From Cyclobacterium qasimii M12-11B (GTDB lineage Bacteria > Bacteroidota > Bacteroidia > Cytophagales > Cyclobacteriaceae): DNA of 64,000 nt. Position numbers and translations under genes: made by a program. This document shows positions 36,513 to 47,198 of the stretch, piece after piece. Positions within the stretch are counted from its first letter, which is position 1; the number at the start of each line of letters is the position of its first letter. Location: positions 1 to 64,000 of the forward strand of contig NZ_ATNM01000003.1 in NCBI RefSeq assembly GCF_000427295.1, given 5' to 3'. The notes under the pieces were generated by a model. The model saw nothing but the letters and a program-made list of their open reading frames with translations, searched no databases and was not told the DNA's origin.

Positions 36513-38129
36513 TTAGCGCCCACTTACATCGACAGAAACGAGCCCATTGATATTGGAAAAGCCACTCTCCGACTTGATCCTAAGGTAATTCAGTCCCATA
36601 TAAGTGGCCCTGTCCGAATTAAAAGTTGCCAATTGATCCTTCCCGATAAAAACCTGGAGTTGAGCATTGGATGCAGTAAGGTTCCATTCCATTCTTAGTA
36701 TTACCTCTTCTGAAACCTTCTTTTTATCCAAATACTCAGACACCGCAAAATGGAACATCGAAGCAGAAAAAGCAACAGAATCAGAAGGTGCCGAAAAATG
36801 ATCCGTCATGGCAAATTCTAAATCATACAATTCACTGGCAAGCAAAGGCCCAATTTGGAGGCTTCCTTTTTTGCTTGCTGGGAAGTTTATAATGGCATCT
36901 TGCAAAGACAACGATGAAAACACCAAAGTGTCTCCAAGCGATTTAGCTATTTCTTTCCCTAGGTCTGCTGATGGGCCTTCCTGCATCGCATCAAAAGAAA
37001 GGTACTTCACCTGACTTTTCTCATTCAGCCAATCTGCCTCCAAGGTATAAACAGCCTTGGATTCTCCCTGACCTGAAACCAACAATATTTTTCCGTCTTC
37101 AATTTCTATGGCAGATGAATAGGCTGAGCCTCTATCGCCCTTTTCAGGAACTTCCGCATTCTCTATGGCTACTTCTCTATTGCCTTTCCATGTCAAGCCA
37201 TCATCAGCGCTTATGGCAGCATGAAGGACTTCTCTCCCTCCCATCGCATAAGAGTTGGGATTGTCCCAACGCTGACAACTGTTATAGAACATAATCAATC
37301 TCCCATCCTTTAACCGAAGAACTGAAGAAGGAGAATCGGAGGAGATAAAGGATGTAGGACTGGCTTCTTCCCAGCTCTCTCCCCCATCCTCAGAAAAAGA
37401 TTGATACAATACCCCATGTGTAGTTCTAATTAACATCCATATTTTACCGTTACGCATTTCCACTAATTCCGGTTCAATCCCTCCGTACCTGGTGGTTTTT
37501 GTATTGTCTATTTCAATTTCTATGGGATTTTTTGAAATGTCCCAGGATTCACCACCATCATCAGAATACATGGAAACAATATTGTTCCAACCGTAATCCA
37601 ACTTTTCAGTTTGCGGGGCCTTTTCTCTCTCAGGAACTGCCCTCGAAAAAGCCAAAAGCAACCTCCCACTCTCAAGTCTTATCAAACCCCGTATGGCACC
37701 TACATAGCCATCATATATCTTAAACGGTTCGCCCCATTCTCCATTTACTCTTCTATTCACCCAAAGATCCAAGTGTCTACCCCTGTATCCATTGTCCCCT
37801 TTACCAAAAACATGAAAAACGGAGACCAGCTCATTATTGCTACTATTAACCATTTGTAAGGCATAATAAGCTTTACCAGGCAAAGCAAATTCTTCTCTGG
37901 CTTCACTCCATCCTTTCGCTGTCCAACCCATGGACATAATCTTATCTGCATCCCCCGGACGGTTGACATAAAAAAGCCGGGGAGCTCCATCATCATTAAG
38001 CCATACAGCTTCATTGGCAGGTGAATTTCCAATCTTTTCAGGGGGCAAATGGTCTACATAATTAAAAGCCAGGAAACTTGTTCCTACGAAAAAAAATATA
38101 ATTAGAAAGGTTTTATAAAAGATAGGCAT
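36513..38129 (-). CDS. Sialidase/BNR-repeat family secreted glycosidase-like protein
   Basis: A protein of 538 residues with a signal peptide (TFLIIFFFVGTSFLAFN). At least three Asp-box motifs are present: YSDDGGESWD, FSEDGGESWE and ISADDGLTWK. The GLIRLESGRLLLAFS and RTTHGVLYQSF segments carry candidate catalytic arginines of the sialidase propeller. A C-terminal beta domain (about 400-538) follows the propeller. Members cleave terminal sialic acid or related sugars, but many marine homologues act on other substrates. The same-strand neighbour sulfatase suggests it works on a sulfated glycan or a glycoconjugate. Confidence 0.8.
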   Translation of the reverse strand: MPIFYKTFLIIFFFVGTSFLAFNYVDHLPPEKIGNSPANEAVWLNDDGAPRLFYVNRPGDADKIMSMGWTAKGWSEAREEFALPGKAYYALQMVNSSNNELVSVFHVFGKGDNGYRGRHLDLWVNRRVNGEWGEPFKIYDGYVGAIRGLIRLESGRLLLAFSRAVPEREKAPQTEKLDYGWNNIVSMYSDDGGESWDISKNPIEIEIDNTKTTRYGGIEPELVEMRNGKIWMLIRTTHGVLYQSFSEDGGESWEEASPTSFISSDSPSSVLRLKDGRLIMFYNSCQRWDNPNSYAMGGREVLHAAISADDGLTWKGNREVAIENAEVPEKGDRGSAYSSAIEIEDGKILLVSGQGESKAVYTLEADWLNEKSQVKYLSFDAMQEGPSADLGKEIAKSLGDTLVFSSLSLQDAIINFPASKKGSLQIGPLLASELYDLEFAMTDHFSAPSDSVAFSASMFHFAVSEYLDKKKVSEEVILRMEWNLTASNAQLQVFIGKDQLATFNSDRATYMGLNYLRIKSESGFSNINGLVSVDVSGR

Positions 38130-38327
38130 AGGATGATTGAATTAGGCAGGTATTCTTAATTTGAATTTGCACCCAATTTCTCCTACAAAAAAGAAATGCA
38201 CAATTAAATTGAAAAAAATGGAAAGGAATAATCAATTTTAATCTTCTTAGATTCCCCTAAAAAGGGCCAATTATTTAAGCGCATCTGGATAATGCCGTTT
38301 TTCCCTTTAAATACTAGATGGCTTTTT

Positions 38328-39107
38328 TCACCTCTCTTTTTCACTTAAATACTTCCAGTATCGTTTTGGCACATGACGAACATGTAACTTTATATTTTTC
38401 CTTGAAGGGATGTTCGTGCTTTCAAAATAGTCCTGCCATAAAGTTTGAAATTCCATTTCTTCGACCGCAAAATAATCTGAAGAAGTTTTGCTTGCATCAA
38501 AATCCTCGGGTAAGGACAGGTTGATAATTTCTACCTTTTCCAAATCGTAATAAAGGCCATAATCCCGTTTGAGGTCATAAATAACCCATTTTTGGTCTGC
38601 ATATCTACTTTTGAAATGTTTGGAAATGAGAGGGAGCACATCAAAGTCCGGTTCAATTGTGGCGAAATACAAGCCGTCCTTTGTCAACCTAAACCTTACA
38701 AAAGCTTCCATTCGATGTTTTTCCCGCCCTACACTTTTGGCGATCTTACTCAGCCCTAAAACCTCTGGATTGGAAAAATCAGAATCAATTGGTACAGCAC
38801 TATTCAATGCATACTGTATATACCTTAACAATAAATTCTCAACCCCTTTCTTTTCACTTAAAAACCCGTAATAAATCCGTAACCTTCCCGAACTTGACGT
38901 TTTCTTTCCTAAGCCTTTCCACACCCGGTCTGCTTTTTCAGGATCTGATATCACTTCATTGTGCCTACCAAACAAGGAAGCTTGCGCATCACTATCCCTT
39001 TGAATGGTGACCTGTTTCATTTTCAAATCATAGACCTGAAATACACAGGTCAAAAACCCATCAAAGCTACCATCGTAAACGAGTATGGAATCTTGAAGAT
39101 TCAGCAT
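38328..39107 (-). CDS. DUF4130 (TIGR03915) putative DNA metabolism protein
   Basis: A protein of 259 residues beginning LNLQDSILVYDGSFDGFLTCVF, the hallmark of the TIGR03915/DUF4130 family, and ending RHVPKRYWKYLSEK. The middle has RMEAFVRFRLTKDGLYFA and FDVLPLISKHFKSRYADQKW. The family always sits beside a radical SAM protein, as here. It is related to uracil-DNA glycosylase-like proteins and is thought to take part in repair of damaged bases. The ATG abuts the stop of the radical SAM gene, so translation is coupled. Confidence 0.92.
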   Translation of the reverse strand: MLNLQDSILVYDGSFDGFLTCVFQVYDLKMKQVTIQRDSDAQASLFGRHNEVISDPEKADRVWKGLGKKTSSSGRLRIYYGFLSEKKGVENLLLRYIQYALNSAVPIDSDFSNPEVLGLSKIAKSVGREKHRMEAFVRFRLTKDGLYFATIEPDFDVLPLISKHFKSRYADQKWVIYDLKRDYGLYYDLEKVEIINLSLPEDFDASKTSSDYFAVEEMEFQTLWQDYFESTNIPSRKNIKLHVRHVPKRYWKYLSEKER

Positions 39108-40370
39108 TTATTCAAACAAATTCATTTGTGGACTTAGTGTTTTTTGATACTTACTTGTTGTGTTTTGAAGAATAAGTGATTTCAGTTGAGGACCTGTTAA
39201 ATCCCTGCGTTCAAAATCTTGTGAGGCACATACAAGAAAATATTTGGCTCTGTTTATGGCTATACCTATGCGTTGTAAATGCTCCCAATTAAGCCTTTTA
39301 AAACGTCTTGCCTGAATTATTTTATAAACAGATTTCATCCCCACTCCCGGTATACGGGCCAGCATTCTTTGGTCAGCAGTATTCACATCCACTGGAAAGT
39401 ATTCCAAATTTCTCAGTGCCCAACCCAATTTGGGATCCACATCTAAGTCAAGATTTTGGTGGGCCTCATTCAAGATCTCGTGCACTTCAAACCCATAAAA
39501 GCGCATCAACCAATCTGTCTGGTACAACCTGTTTTCCCTTAACATAGGTACTTCAGTACCAATTTGTGGCAAACGCGAATCGTAACTGATAGGTATATAG
39601 CCGGAATAATAGACCCGCTTTAGATCAAACTTTTTATAAAAATAATTGGAGGTCCACATGATTTGCTGATCGCTTTCTCCACTGGCTCCAATAATCATTT
39701 GTGTGCTTTGCCCTCCGGGTGCAAATAGAGGGGTGCTTTTTATAAGCTTCTTTTCAGATTTGTACTGAATGATTTCATTTTTAACTTTTATCATTGGCTT
39801 GATAAAGTCTTCACGATTCTTTTCCGGAGCCAATAATTTCAGTCCTTCCCTGGTGGGTATCTCTATATTTACACTCAACCTATCGGCATAAAGACCTGCC
39901 TCCTTCATTAATTCATCAGAAGCTCCGGGAATGGACTTAAGGTGAATGTAGCCATTGAATTTCTCTTCTGTTCTCAACTTTTTTGCCACAGCAACCAACC
40001 GTTCCATGGTATAATCTGCGCTTTTGAAAATCCCTGAACTCAAAAACAATCCTTCAATATAATTCCGACGGTAAAAATTAATGGTCAAGTCTACTACTTC
40101 CTGAACCTGAAATGCAGCCCTTTTGATGTCGTTGCTTTTTCTTGTTACGCAATAGGCACAGTCAAAAATGCAATGGTTGGTCAGTAAAATTTTCAACAAA
40201 GATACACAGCGACCATCTTCGGTATAAGAATGGCAAATGCCCATCCCTGTTGCATCACCAAGCCCCTTACTGGCATTGCTTCGCTTGCTGCCACTGGATG
40301 AACAGGACACATCATACTTTGCAGCATCTGCTAGTATTTTTAATTTTTCTTGTGTGCGTATAAAAGCCAT
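39108..40370 (-). CDS. Putative DNA modification/repair radical SAM protein (TIGR03916)
   Basis: About 420 residues from the ATG giving MAFIRTQEKLKILADAAKYD; the longer frame to 40469 adds non-conserved residues. The radical SAM cluster is CIFDCAYC, with cysteines near 67, 71 and 74. The C-terminal part has a helix-hairpin-helix (VDVNTADQRMLARIPGVGMK) for DNA binding. An early DVSCSSSGSKR segment is family-typical. It is predicted to bind a 4Fe-4S cluster and SAM and to act on damaged DNA with the DUF4130 partner. This is a two-gene operon. Confidence 0.92.
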   Translation of the reverse strand: MAFIRTQEKLKILADAAKYDVSCSSSGSKRSNASKGLGDATGMGICHSYTEDGRCVSLLKILLTNHCIFDCAYCVTRKSNDIKRAAFQVQEVVDLTINFYRRNYIEGLFLSSGIFKSADYTMERLVAVAKKLRTEEKFNGYIHLKSIPGASDELMKEAGLYADRLSVNIEIPTREGLKLLAPEKNREDFIKPMIKVKNEIIQYKSEKKLIKSTPLFAPGGQSTQMIIGASGESDQQIMWTSNYFYKKFDLKRVYYSGYIPISYDSRLPQIGTEVPMLRENRLYQTDWLMRFYGFEVHEILNEAHQNLDLDVDPKLGWALRNLEYFPVDVNTADQRMLARIPGVGMKSVYKIIQARRFKRLNWEHLQRIGIAINRAKYFLVCASQDFERRDLTGPQLKSLILQNTTSKYQKTLSPQMNLFE

Positions 40371-40931
40371 ATTTGGTACTATAAGTAGGGTGAAATGCTT
40401 CCAAGATTTCAAAGGGATTACCCGACTATAAGAACAATTTAGCCTTGCAAACCTCCACATCGCTAACAAAAGAAATCAAGAGAATTCCTTTCAAGGCCAT
40501 TTGATATGCCAGACCAAACTGTCTGAACGGTTGTTAATTCTTAAACAAAATCATTAACCAATTGTTCAATCAAAAGCCATATAGAAACGTCGAAAGTCTG
40601 GAGAATGTTACATCAAGACTTGAAAGAGTGCATAATGTAACCAACTTAATTTCATTTGCTGAGAAATTCAGCGAAGCATATTTGCCTTACAAAAAAATTG
40701 CAAAATCCCTAATTATAATCGATAGCGCTGAATAGTCATCCCTTTCGCCAAAATCCTGGAACCCCTCAAGAGTTTAGCAGGTATCATTTTCCTTAGCTTT
40801 TCTTTAAAGGTACTATTAATGAGGGAAAGTTTGTAATTAGAAAGGGTAATTAACGATTGATTTCGCCCGGTAAAAAATTTAGCACAGCCGCCGGTTTTGT
40901 AGCCCTTAATTTCACACTTTTAAATCACCAC
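40371..40931. other. Gene-free stretch
   Basis: No supported gene. It contains the upstream region of the radical SAM operon and the downstream region of the beta-helix gene. Frames are short on both strands, and no repeat was noticed. Confidence 0.5.
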
Positions 40932-42095
40932 TTACTTCAGTTCAGTAACATAGACATTGTTCATGGCTTTTGTTTTTTCTGAGAGCCCCTTAACAGCCTG
41001 GTCTTGATTAATATGCTTGGCAAACCAGTTGTGGTGTATATCGCATTTGTCCTCTGGAACTCCTCTGATCACTACGGCCCTTTCAGGAGCATAAAAGGTG
41101 TTATTATATATTTCCATTGTAGTCCCTGCTATATCAGTATTGTCTTTCCTATCCCTGCCACCGTGCATATCAAAACAATGACTTAATGAAATCCCCATTT
41201 CAATATTATGCCTTGCAGTGTAACCGCATCCAGATATCCCGGTTCCTGCAATGGAATGTCGGTTTTCGTTAAATAAATTATATTCGATAAGTGAATATGC
41301 TGAAACGTGGCTTACGCCATAACCAAGCCCATTGTATTGGCAGCGATGAATGAAGTTATGATGAATATGGTGACCTGTTCCTTTTTTAAGATAAATACCA
41401 CTCCCGGAAAAGGCAGAAATCTCACAGTTATCCACTTTTAATCCAGGGTACTCCGTCACTATCCCTCTCGAAACCGGGAATTTGTAATAATATTCCCGGC
41501 CCAACCCATCAGGTCCAAAAGACCGCTTGTGATGTTCAAGGTGCCGGTCAGGATTTGGTCCCTGAACTCTTAGACCCGTTATTCGTACTCCTGGGCCATT
41601 TGCACGGATCATTAAACGGGTCTCCAAAGCATTGCTTTGCAACATCCCTCCTTGAGATCCTTGATAACCGCGATTCCCTGCCAAGGTTACTCCCTCTGGT
41701 ATTTCTAAAACGAGCGCTTCAATAAAAACCCTGGTGGTAAGGTCTATAGTGATTTCATTGGGAATAAAGACAACTTCCCCCGACTTCGCCTTCGCAAGAG
41801 CAGCCAATAACTCGTCCAGGTTCATCACCTCATAATCTCCTTTTAAAATTGGAAAAGCATACCCTTCCTCTCCACCAATAGGCCCTAAATCATTCGGCTT
41901 AGCGCCATATATCTCATTTTTAATCGCTAACCAACTTGGCGTTTCCGGATCTTTATGACCTATAGAATCCGTCAAGAAAGGATTGGGATCCCCTTCTTTC
42001 GAAGGGAATCCCAAAGTCCATGCAACCAGACTACTTTTAGCGGCAGTAGAAAAAAACTGCCTCCTGGAATGTTTGCTATTTTTATTTTCATTCAT
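40932..42095 (-). CDS. Tat-exported right-handed beta-helix protein (pectate-lyase-like)
   Basis: A protein of 387 residues with a twin-arginine signal (SRRQFFSTAAKSSLVAW). It begins its helix at VMNLDELLAALAKAKSGEVVFIPN, typical of the pectate lyase superfamily, then has coil turns such as GVRITGLRVQGPN, GLKVDNCEISAFSGSGIYLKK, HHIHHNFIHRCQYNGLGYG and CDIHHNWFAK. The fold fits polysaccharide lyases or epimerases. The catalytic residues cannot be assigned by eye. It stands alone between gene-free stretches. Confidence 0.75.
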   Translation of the reverse strand: MNENKNSKHSRRQFFSTAAKSSLVAWTLGFPSKEGDPNPFLTDSIGHKDPETPSWLAIKNEIYGAKPNDLGPIGGEEGYAFPILKGDYEVMNLDELLAALAKAKSGEVVFIPNEITIDLTTRVFIEALVLEIPEGVTLAGNRGYQGSQGGMLQSNALETRLMIRANGPGVRITGLRVQGPNPDRHLEHHKRSFGPDGLGREYYYKFPVSRGIVTEYPGLKVDNCEISAFSGSGIYLKKGTGHHIHHNFIHRCQYNGLGYGVSHVSAYSLIEYNLFNENRHSIAGTGISGCGYTARHNIEMGISLSHCFDMHGGRDRKDNTDIAGTTMEIYNNTFYAPERAVVIRGVPEDKCDIHHNWFAKHINQDQAVKGLSEKTKAMNNVYVTELK

Positions 42096-42333
42096 AATGT
42101 CTTTTTCAATGCAAAATCCTAAACCGGTTTCAATCCAGGTTCCATAAATCTAATAAAAACCGATTAATTTAGGCTAGAGGAATGACCGAATTTATCCCTC
42201 TGGTAGGAAATTTTGTATCGCTTGGATGGCTAAATTGAAAACTAATGGCACCAATAGGAATCAGCCATTGGGAATGAAAAATAAAACAACATACAATTAT
42301 GACCAAGTAAACCCTTTCAAAATGCTACAGGGA

Positions 42334-43772
42334 TTAGCCTTCTATTTTGGCCAGGTATTTATCAAGCGATTCCCGAATCATTCCTGAAGGTCTTCCAGCA
42401 GAAGGATCAATTATTTTTCCGGCTTCATCTAAAAGAATAAATCTCGGAATAGAATTTACCATGAAATGCAAGGTAAGATCGGACTTCCATGCATTTTCAG
42501 CAAACCACTGATAGCCATCCATCTTTTTGGCTTTTACCATCTTTTCCCAAGGCTCCCTGGTTTCATCAATTGAGACCGTCAAAAATGCCACCCGTTTATC
42601 TGCATATTCTAATTTCAACTCATCCCAATGTGGATGTTCATCAATACAAGGCCCACACCATGTAGCCCAAATATCAATATAAACAAGGCTCCCTTTCAAA
42701 TCACTCAATTTCACGTCCTGCCCTTCCATATTGGTGAAGGTAAAATCAGGAGCATCTTTTCCAGGACCTAGAGGTTCCCATTTATCTTTTAATTTTTTAA
42801 CTTCTCAGCATACTTAGGAGACTCATTTTCTTTCATGAACTTCTCATAAGCTTCTTTCACATAGACAGGTCCACGATATTCCATATTTGACTTTATCGAT
42901 GTATAAACAAAATGGTCATTGACACTTTTATCTTTCAATAATGAATCTATTGCAAGGGTTCTGGCTTTATCTTCCGATGTCAATGTCTTATCACTTTTCA
43001 GAATTTCACTGGTTAGATTAGAGATCCGCGTATCGATAAGTTGGGTATAGCACCCCACATTTAGAAGCTGTTTTTGGTCTAAGGGAATGGTTGCCAATTT
43101 CGCATTTACCTCTTCCATTGGGAAATCTATTGAATCCTTTGCCATTCCGGTAAAACTAGCTTGATAAACTGGGTATAGGACATCGTACAAGAGAGGTGAA
43201 TAAGTAAAATAGGCCTCTTCTTTAATAACGAACATAGGGTCAATATTGTCTTGTTTTTTAAATTCTTCAAATTTGACTTTTGAAAGTGTAAAAAGACTCT
43301 CTTTTAATTTAAAATACCCTTCTTTTGATTTTTCCATTAGCTCGACCGGATACTTTAATCCAATTTCAGTCTCAGTTTGTCTTTTTCTAACGAGATACCT
43401 GGTTTCTTTTTCATGATCTCCTTGTACCTCAAATGTACTTGAGGTGTTTTTGGCGTCTGCGGTGATAAAAATACTGTCCCCTTGGCTTAGGTAAAGTTCA
43501 AATCGAGTTCGCCCTGAAAACAAACTATAAACTAACCCCTCGTCCCCTTCGAATTTAAGTTTAAAATTACCTTCACCGTCTATTTTACCATTTGCAATTT
43601 CTCCGTCATGAAAAAGAGTAACCTCTTCTGACTCCAGATTAATGATTTTTCCAGAAACGATAACTGTTGGGTCCTGAGGTGCTTGTTTTTGGGAACAACC
43701 ATACATTAAAATCAATACAATCAGGACAAAATTAATTGGGTTTCTCATTCTTAGTTTTTTTTGGGAAAGCAC
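42334..43772 (-). pseudogene. TlpA-like thioredoxin with N-terminal DUF4369-type domain, one frameshift
   Basis: The first frame (43772 to 42789) has a lipoprotein signal (VLIVLILMYGCSQ), a DUF4369-like beta domain (VIVSGKIINLESEEVTLFHDG ... FKLKFEGDEGLVYSLFSGRTRFELYL), and a helical middle. The second has the thioredoxin part with WATWCGPC, VAFLTVSIDE and SIPRFILLDEAGK. They break at an A6 run near 42783-42788; adding one A gives AEKLKKLKDKWEPLGPG and 479 residues. Such proteins reduce disulfides or act as lipoprotein chaperones in the periplasm and commonly accompany SusCD loci. The break may be an assembly error. Confidence 0.85.
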
Positions 43773-43976
43773 ATTATACAGTATTGATATTTAATCTTCT
43801 GTATACTTAATTTAAAAGTACAACAGGTTTTTGAAAACTAAAAGTTAAAAAATCATAACACTTACATTGAAAGCTTTTAACCAACGCAGTTGAGAAAATT
43901 TAGGTCTGTAAACAATTGTTACCATTGTTTTAGCATCAGATTATAAAAGCAATAACAACCAATATAATAGTAGTTT

Positions 43977-43984
43977 TATTTTTG
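43977..43984 (+). promoter_or_regulatory. Putative -7 promoter element of the AAA ATPase gene
   Basis: TATTTTTG matches TAnnTTTG, 37 bases 5' of the GTG start. No clear -33 box is seen. A near Shine-Dalgarno AGAGGA lies eight bases before the GTG, which is unusual in this window and supports that start. Confidence 0.4.
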
Positions 43985-44021
43985 TAGATTGTATTTAAAT
44001 CATTCTCTCTAATAGAGGAAA

Positions 44022-45140
44022 GTGAATTACCTAAAAATTCAATTTTACAAAATAAGCCATGACAGAATTATAAAAGCTTTCGACAGTCACAATGAATTTG
44101 AAAGAAGCTCCTATTTCACAGTCTGTTATAACCAAATAGCCTCAAAACTTCTTTTTGATACACCACTTGAAGAACAAAAAGCGAATATGGAGGCAGTTCT
44201 TGAAACAATTGATCTCAATTCACAGAAGATGGAAGTGGTTTGTAAAAACTGGAATACAGAAAACACTAAAAACGCTGACTTTTCTAAAGATTTCCCCAAC
44301 CAATATCTTTTAAAAAGTGGATCAAAAAGCCTGGTAATTTGGCTGACATTGGACAATGAATATCTTTCCGCTGATTTCCTATATGACAGCTCAGATTTGG
44401 AACTTGAGCATTGGGTGATTTCAACCAACCATAAACTACGTACAAAATTTGGTCTTAATCGAACACCGGTATTCAAAGTACTATCGAAAAATGGAGGCGC
44501 TTTTTTTACTGAAGATGTAAGAACAGAAAGTTTCGAAGCTGATTTAAAGAAAATGTATAACGATGATTTTCTAGAAATAAATGAATTAGTTGAGGAATCA
44601 CTAAATACTGACAAAGCAGGATTGATCTTGTTTCATGGCGTACCCGGAACAGGCAAGACCTCCTATATAAAGCACCTCATAAATACGTTTGATGAAAAAG
44701 ATTTCATATTTATCCAGAATGAATTTATTAATGAATTACTCCACCCCGATTTTATATCCTTTTTACTCAAGCATAGAAATGTAGTTCTAATAATTGAAGA
44801 CGCTGAGAAAGTATTAATGAACAGGGTGCAAAAAAATGAAAGCTCTGTGGTTTCTACCATACTGCAACTTACAGACGGTCTCTTCAGCGACTATTTGAAC
44901 ATAAAAATAATTTGTACTTTTAATACAAGCATCGATAAAATTGATACCGCGCTTTTAAGAAAAGGAAGAATGATTGCTTACTACGAGTTTCAACCCTTGG
45001 TTGCACAAAAAGCAAATGAACTCCTTAAGTCTTTGAATTTTGAATCGACTAACCAGGAATTGACCTTGGCTGATATTTATAACTACCGAAATAAAAATTT
45101 CAATCAGGTTGAAAAAGGAAAAATAGGCTTTTTTAAATAA
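44022..45140 (+). CDS. AAA+ family ATPase with an unassigned N-terminal domain
   Basis: A protein of 372 residues starting at GTG, supported by AGAGGA eight bases upstream. The first 190 residues are unlike any family I recognise. The ATPase domain has Walker A GVPGTGKT (about 206-213), Walker B VVLIIEDAE (near 253) and the sensor-like CTFNTSIDKIDTALLRKGRM. The latter is the pore/arginine-finger pattern of membrane-remodelling or protease-type AAA+ proteins such as BCS1-like ATPases. No membrane segment is present. It has no operon partner, and both flanks are gene-free. It may be a defence or quality-control ATPase; that is a guess. Confidence 0.7.
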   Translation: MNYLKIQFYKISHDRIIKAFDSHNEFERSSYFTVCYNQIASKLLFDTPLEEQKANMEAVLETIDLNSQKMEVVCKNWNTENTKNADFSKDFPNQYLLKSGSKSLVIWLTLDNEYLSADFLYDSSDLELEHWVISTNHKLRTKFGLNRTPVFKVLSKNGGAFFTEDVRTESFEADLKKMYNDDFLEINELVEESLNTDKAGLILFHGVPGTGKTSYIKHLINTFDEKDFIFIQNEFINELLHPDFISFLLKHRNVVLIIEDAEKVLMNRVQKNESSVVSTILQLTDGLFSDYLNIKIICTFNTSIDKIDTALLRKGRMIAYYEFQPLVAQKANELLKSLNFESTNQELTLADIYNYRNKNFNQVEKGKIGFFK

Positions 45141-45375
45141 ACAGGATGAGACCGCTATTTCATCGGTTCATCTCCCCAACTGTCCGGAGGACAGGGCCCA
45201 AATAAAGGGCTAGAAATCGGATTCCTTTTCATTCGCCAACTACTGTTAGTTTATCTTTGAAAAATGTGAACTAAAAACCAATAATTCAATCCAAGCAGAG
45301 CATAAAATCTCGACCTATTCCATCTGTGGTCTCCCGAAATCTATAAAATTTACATCAACCATTATCACCCAAACC

Positions 45376-46893
45376 TCACTGCTTCCCCTTCAGTAAAAAC
45401 CGCTCTTGGTTGCGAATGAATTCTTCGGGCTTATTGTGGTTGGCCTTCTTTTCATTGTATTTTGGTAATCCTTCCCATACTGGTCCTTCCTTTTTGATCT
45501 CTTCCAGCAGTACAAGCAATTCATTTTTCATGGCCTCCAACTTTTCCGGTTCGGTAGCTGCCAGGTCCTTCTGTTGGCCAACATCGTTTACCACATTGTA
45601 CAACTCAAAAAATTCGGGCTGAATGGTTTTTATAAAAGTCATGTCCACATCCGTAACCCCGTGAGTTCTGGGGACGGGATCATTGGCTCTGGCCAGCAAC
45701 ATATAGTCCCCTTTCCGCATGGCTAACTCCGGGGAACTCCTGTAAAAATACCACAGCATGGGCTTTTCCCTTAGTATTGTTCCTCCTTCCAATAATGGAA
45801 GAAGGTTTATCCCATCATATTTCCTGTCCTCAGGAAGGGCCACACCACACAATTCACTAATGGTTGGCAGTAGGTCCTGAAACCAAATTGGCGTCTCAAT
45901 TTCCCTATTCCCAGGAAAAGCACCGGGGTAAGAGAAAATGCCTGGAACCTTAATACCCCCATCATATACTTCACCTTTCAATCCGCGTAGTTCCCCTTGG
46001 GAACTCATTCGATAAGGCCCGTTATCAGAGGCGAAGAAAACCATTGTGTTTTTATCCAATCCTCTTGATTTTAAAGCCTGCAAGATTCGGCCAGCGGCCA
46101 AATCCATGTTTTCAATATTGGCAAAATATTCAGCGGTCTTCTTATCGTAGCCTGGATAATTGGCGATCAAATTATCCGGTGAAGCAACTTTCGCATGAGG
46201 CTCATGAAAAGCCACATAAAGGAAGAATGGTTGCTCTTTTTTATATTTTTGCTCAAACCACAGCTCCACTTCATCGGCTATCAGTTGACAGGAATACCCC
46301 TCCACCTTTCCTAATGATGAGCCGTTTCTAATAAAGTTGACAGGATTGAGATGAGAAGGTTGGGCATTGTTTTCTGTGCCAAGTGTATAATCAAATCCCT
46401 GCTGATGTGGCTGGGGCTGGTTTAGGCCCGGGTCTTGAGGAAGAACACTCAAATGCCATTTTCCAAAATGAGCGGTCTGATAGCCCACAGGTTTTAGTAG
46501 CTCGGCAATCGTTATTTCATTGTCAGGAAGATGCATGACTGAACCTGGAGGCCTATAGCTGTACATGCCCGCACGAGCAGGAATTCTACCCGTCAAAATA
46601 CCAACCCTTGAAGGGGAACAATTAGGTGCACCGGCATAGCAATTGGTAAATTTCACCCCTTCAGATGCCAAAGCATCCAGATTTGGTGTGTTTGCCACAC
46701 CACCGTAACCATGCAGATCTGCATAGCCCATATCATCGGCAAGAATGATTACAACATTTGGACGTAATGAAATTTCCTGAGGTTTTATAGTCTCCCCAAT
46801 TCCCCTGCTTTGACAAAGTACAACATTGGTCAAAGCAAAAAAGAGAAAAGGTAAGCAGAATAGGGGTTTTGGTGTTAATATAACTTTTGACAT
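45376..46893 (-). CDS. Secreted arylsulfatase (type I)
   Basis: A protein of 505 residues with signal peptide LFCLPFLFFALTNVVLCQS. It opens RPNVVIILADDMGYADLHG with two metal aspartates, then CSPSR (Cys92, canonical formylglycine site) and GKWHLSVLP. The second metal site is FFASDNGPY. The arrangement is closest to arylsulfatase A-type S1 members. It is transcribed away from the SusCD operon and shares an approximately 300-base intergenic region with the DUF5916 gene. That region (46894-47198) holds no gene and must carry both promoters. Confidence 0.94.
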   Translation of the reverse strand: MSKVILTPKPLFCLPFLFFALTNVVLCQSRGIGETIKPQEISLRPNVVIILADDMGYADLHGYGGVANTPNLDALASEGVKFTNCYAGAPNCSPSRVGILTGRIPARAGMYSYRPPGSVMHLPDNEITIAELLKPVGYQTAHFGKWHLSVLPQDPGLNQPQPHQQGFDYTLGTENNAQPSHLNPVNFIRNGSSLGKVEGYSCQLIADEVELWFEQKYKKEQPFFLYVAFHEPHAKVASPDNLIANYPGYDKKTAEYFANIENMDLAAGRILQALKSRGLDKNTMVFFASDNGPYRMSSQGELRGLKGEVYDGGIKVPGIFSYPGAFPGNREIETPIWFQDLLPTISELCGVALPEDRKYDGINLLPLLEGGTILREKPMLWYFYRSSPELAMRKGDYMLLARANDPVPRTHGVTDVDMTFIKTIQPEFFELYNVVNDVGQQKDLAATEPEKLEAMKNELLVLLEEIKKEGPVWEGLPKYNEKKANHNKPEEFIRNQERFLLKGKQ

Positions 46894-47198
46894 TTTATTG
46901 CTTTGAGTTTATTCACTTGTTACTTGGGACTTGAAAGGCAGATTAGCTAATGAATAGCCCATGTTCGGTAATTTATACAAATAGCTCTTTTCTCAATGTC
47001 GACAGGATAAATTTGCCGTTTTTTCTTAAAAACAACTGCACCCTTGCTTATTCAACTAATATTCGGTGAAAAATCTCGTAAAATCAACAGGAACTTTAAA
47101 CAATTACCTACCAACCATGAACTACTAACACAATTCTCAGCCCTTCCATATAATAACTTCTGACAAGTCTTAATTATTCGCTTATTTCAAGTTTATAA

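Noticed and set aside
38130-38160. attgaattaggcagg near the start of the sialidase-like gene resembles the cassette ends
   Set aside because: Only about 13 bases match, and the following sequence differs. Chance similarity in A/T-rich DNA is likely.
45141-45200. Terminator after the AAA+ ATPase gene
   Set aside because: gatgagaccg and cggttcatc can pair weakly, but there is no T tract.
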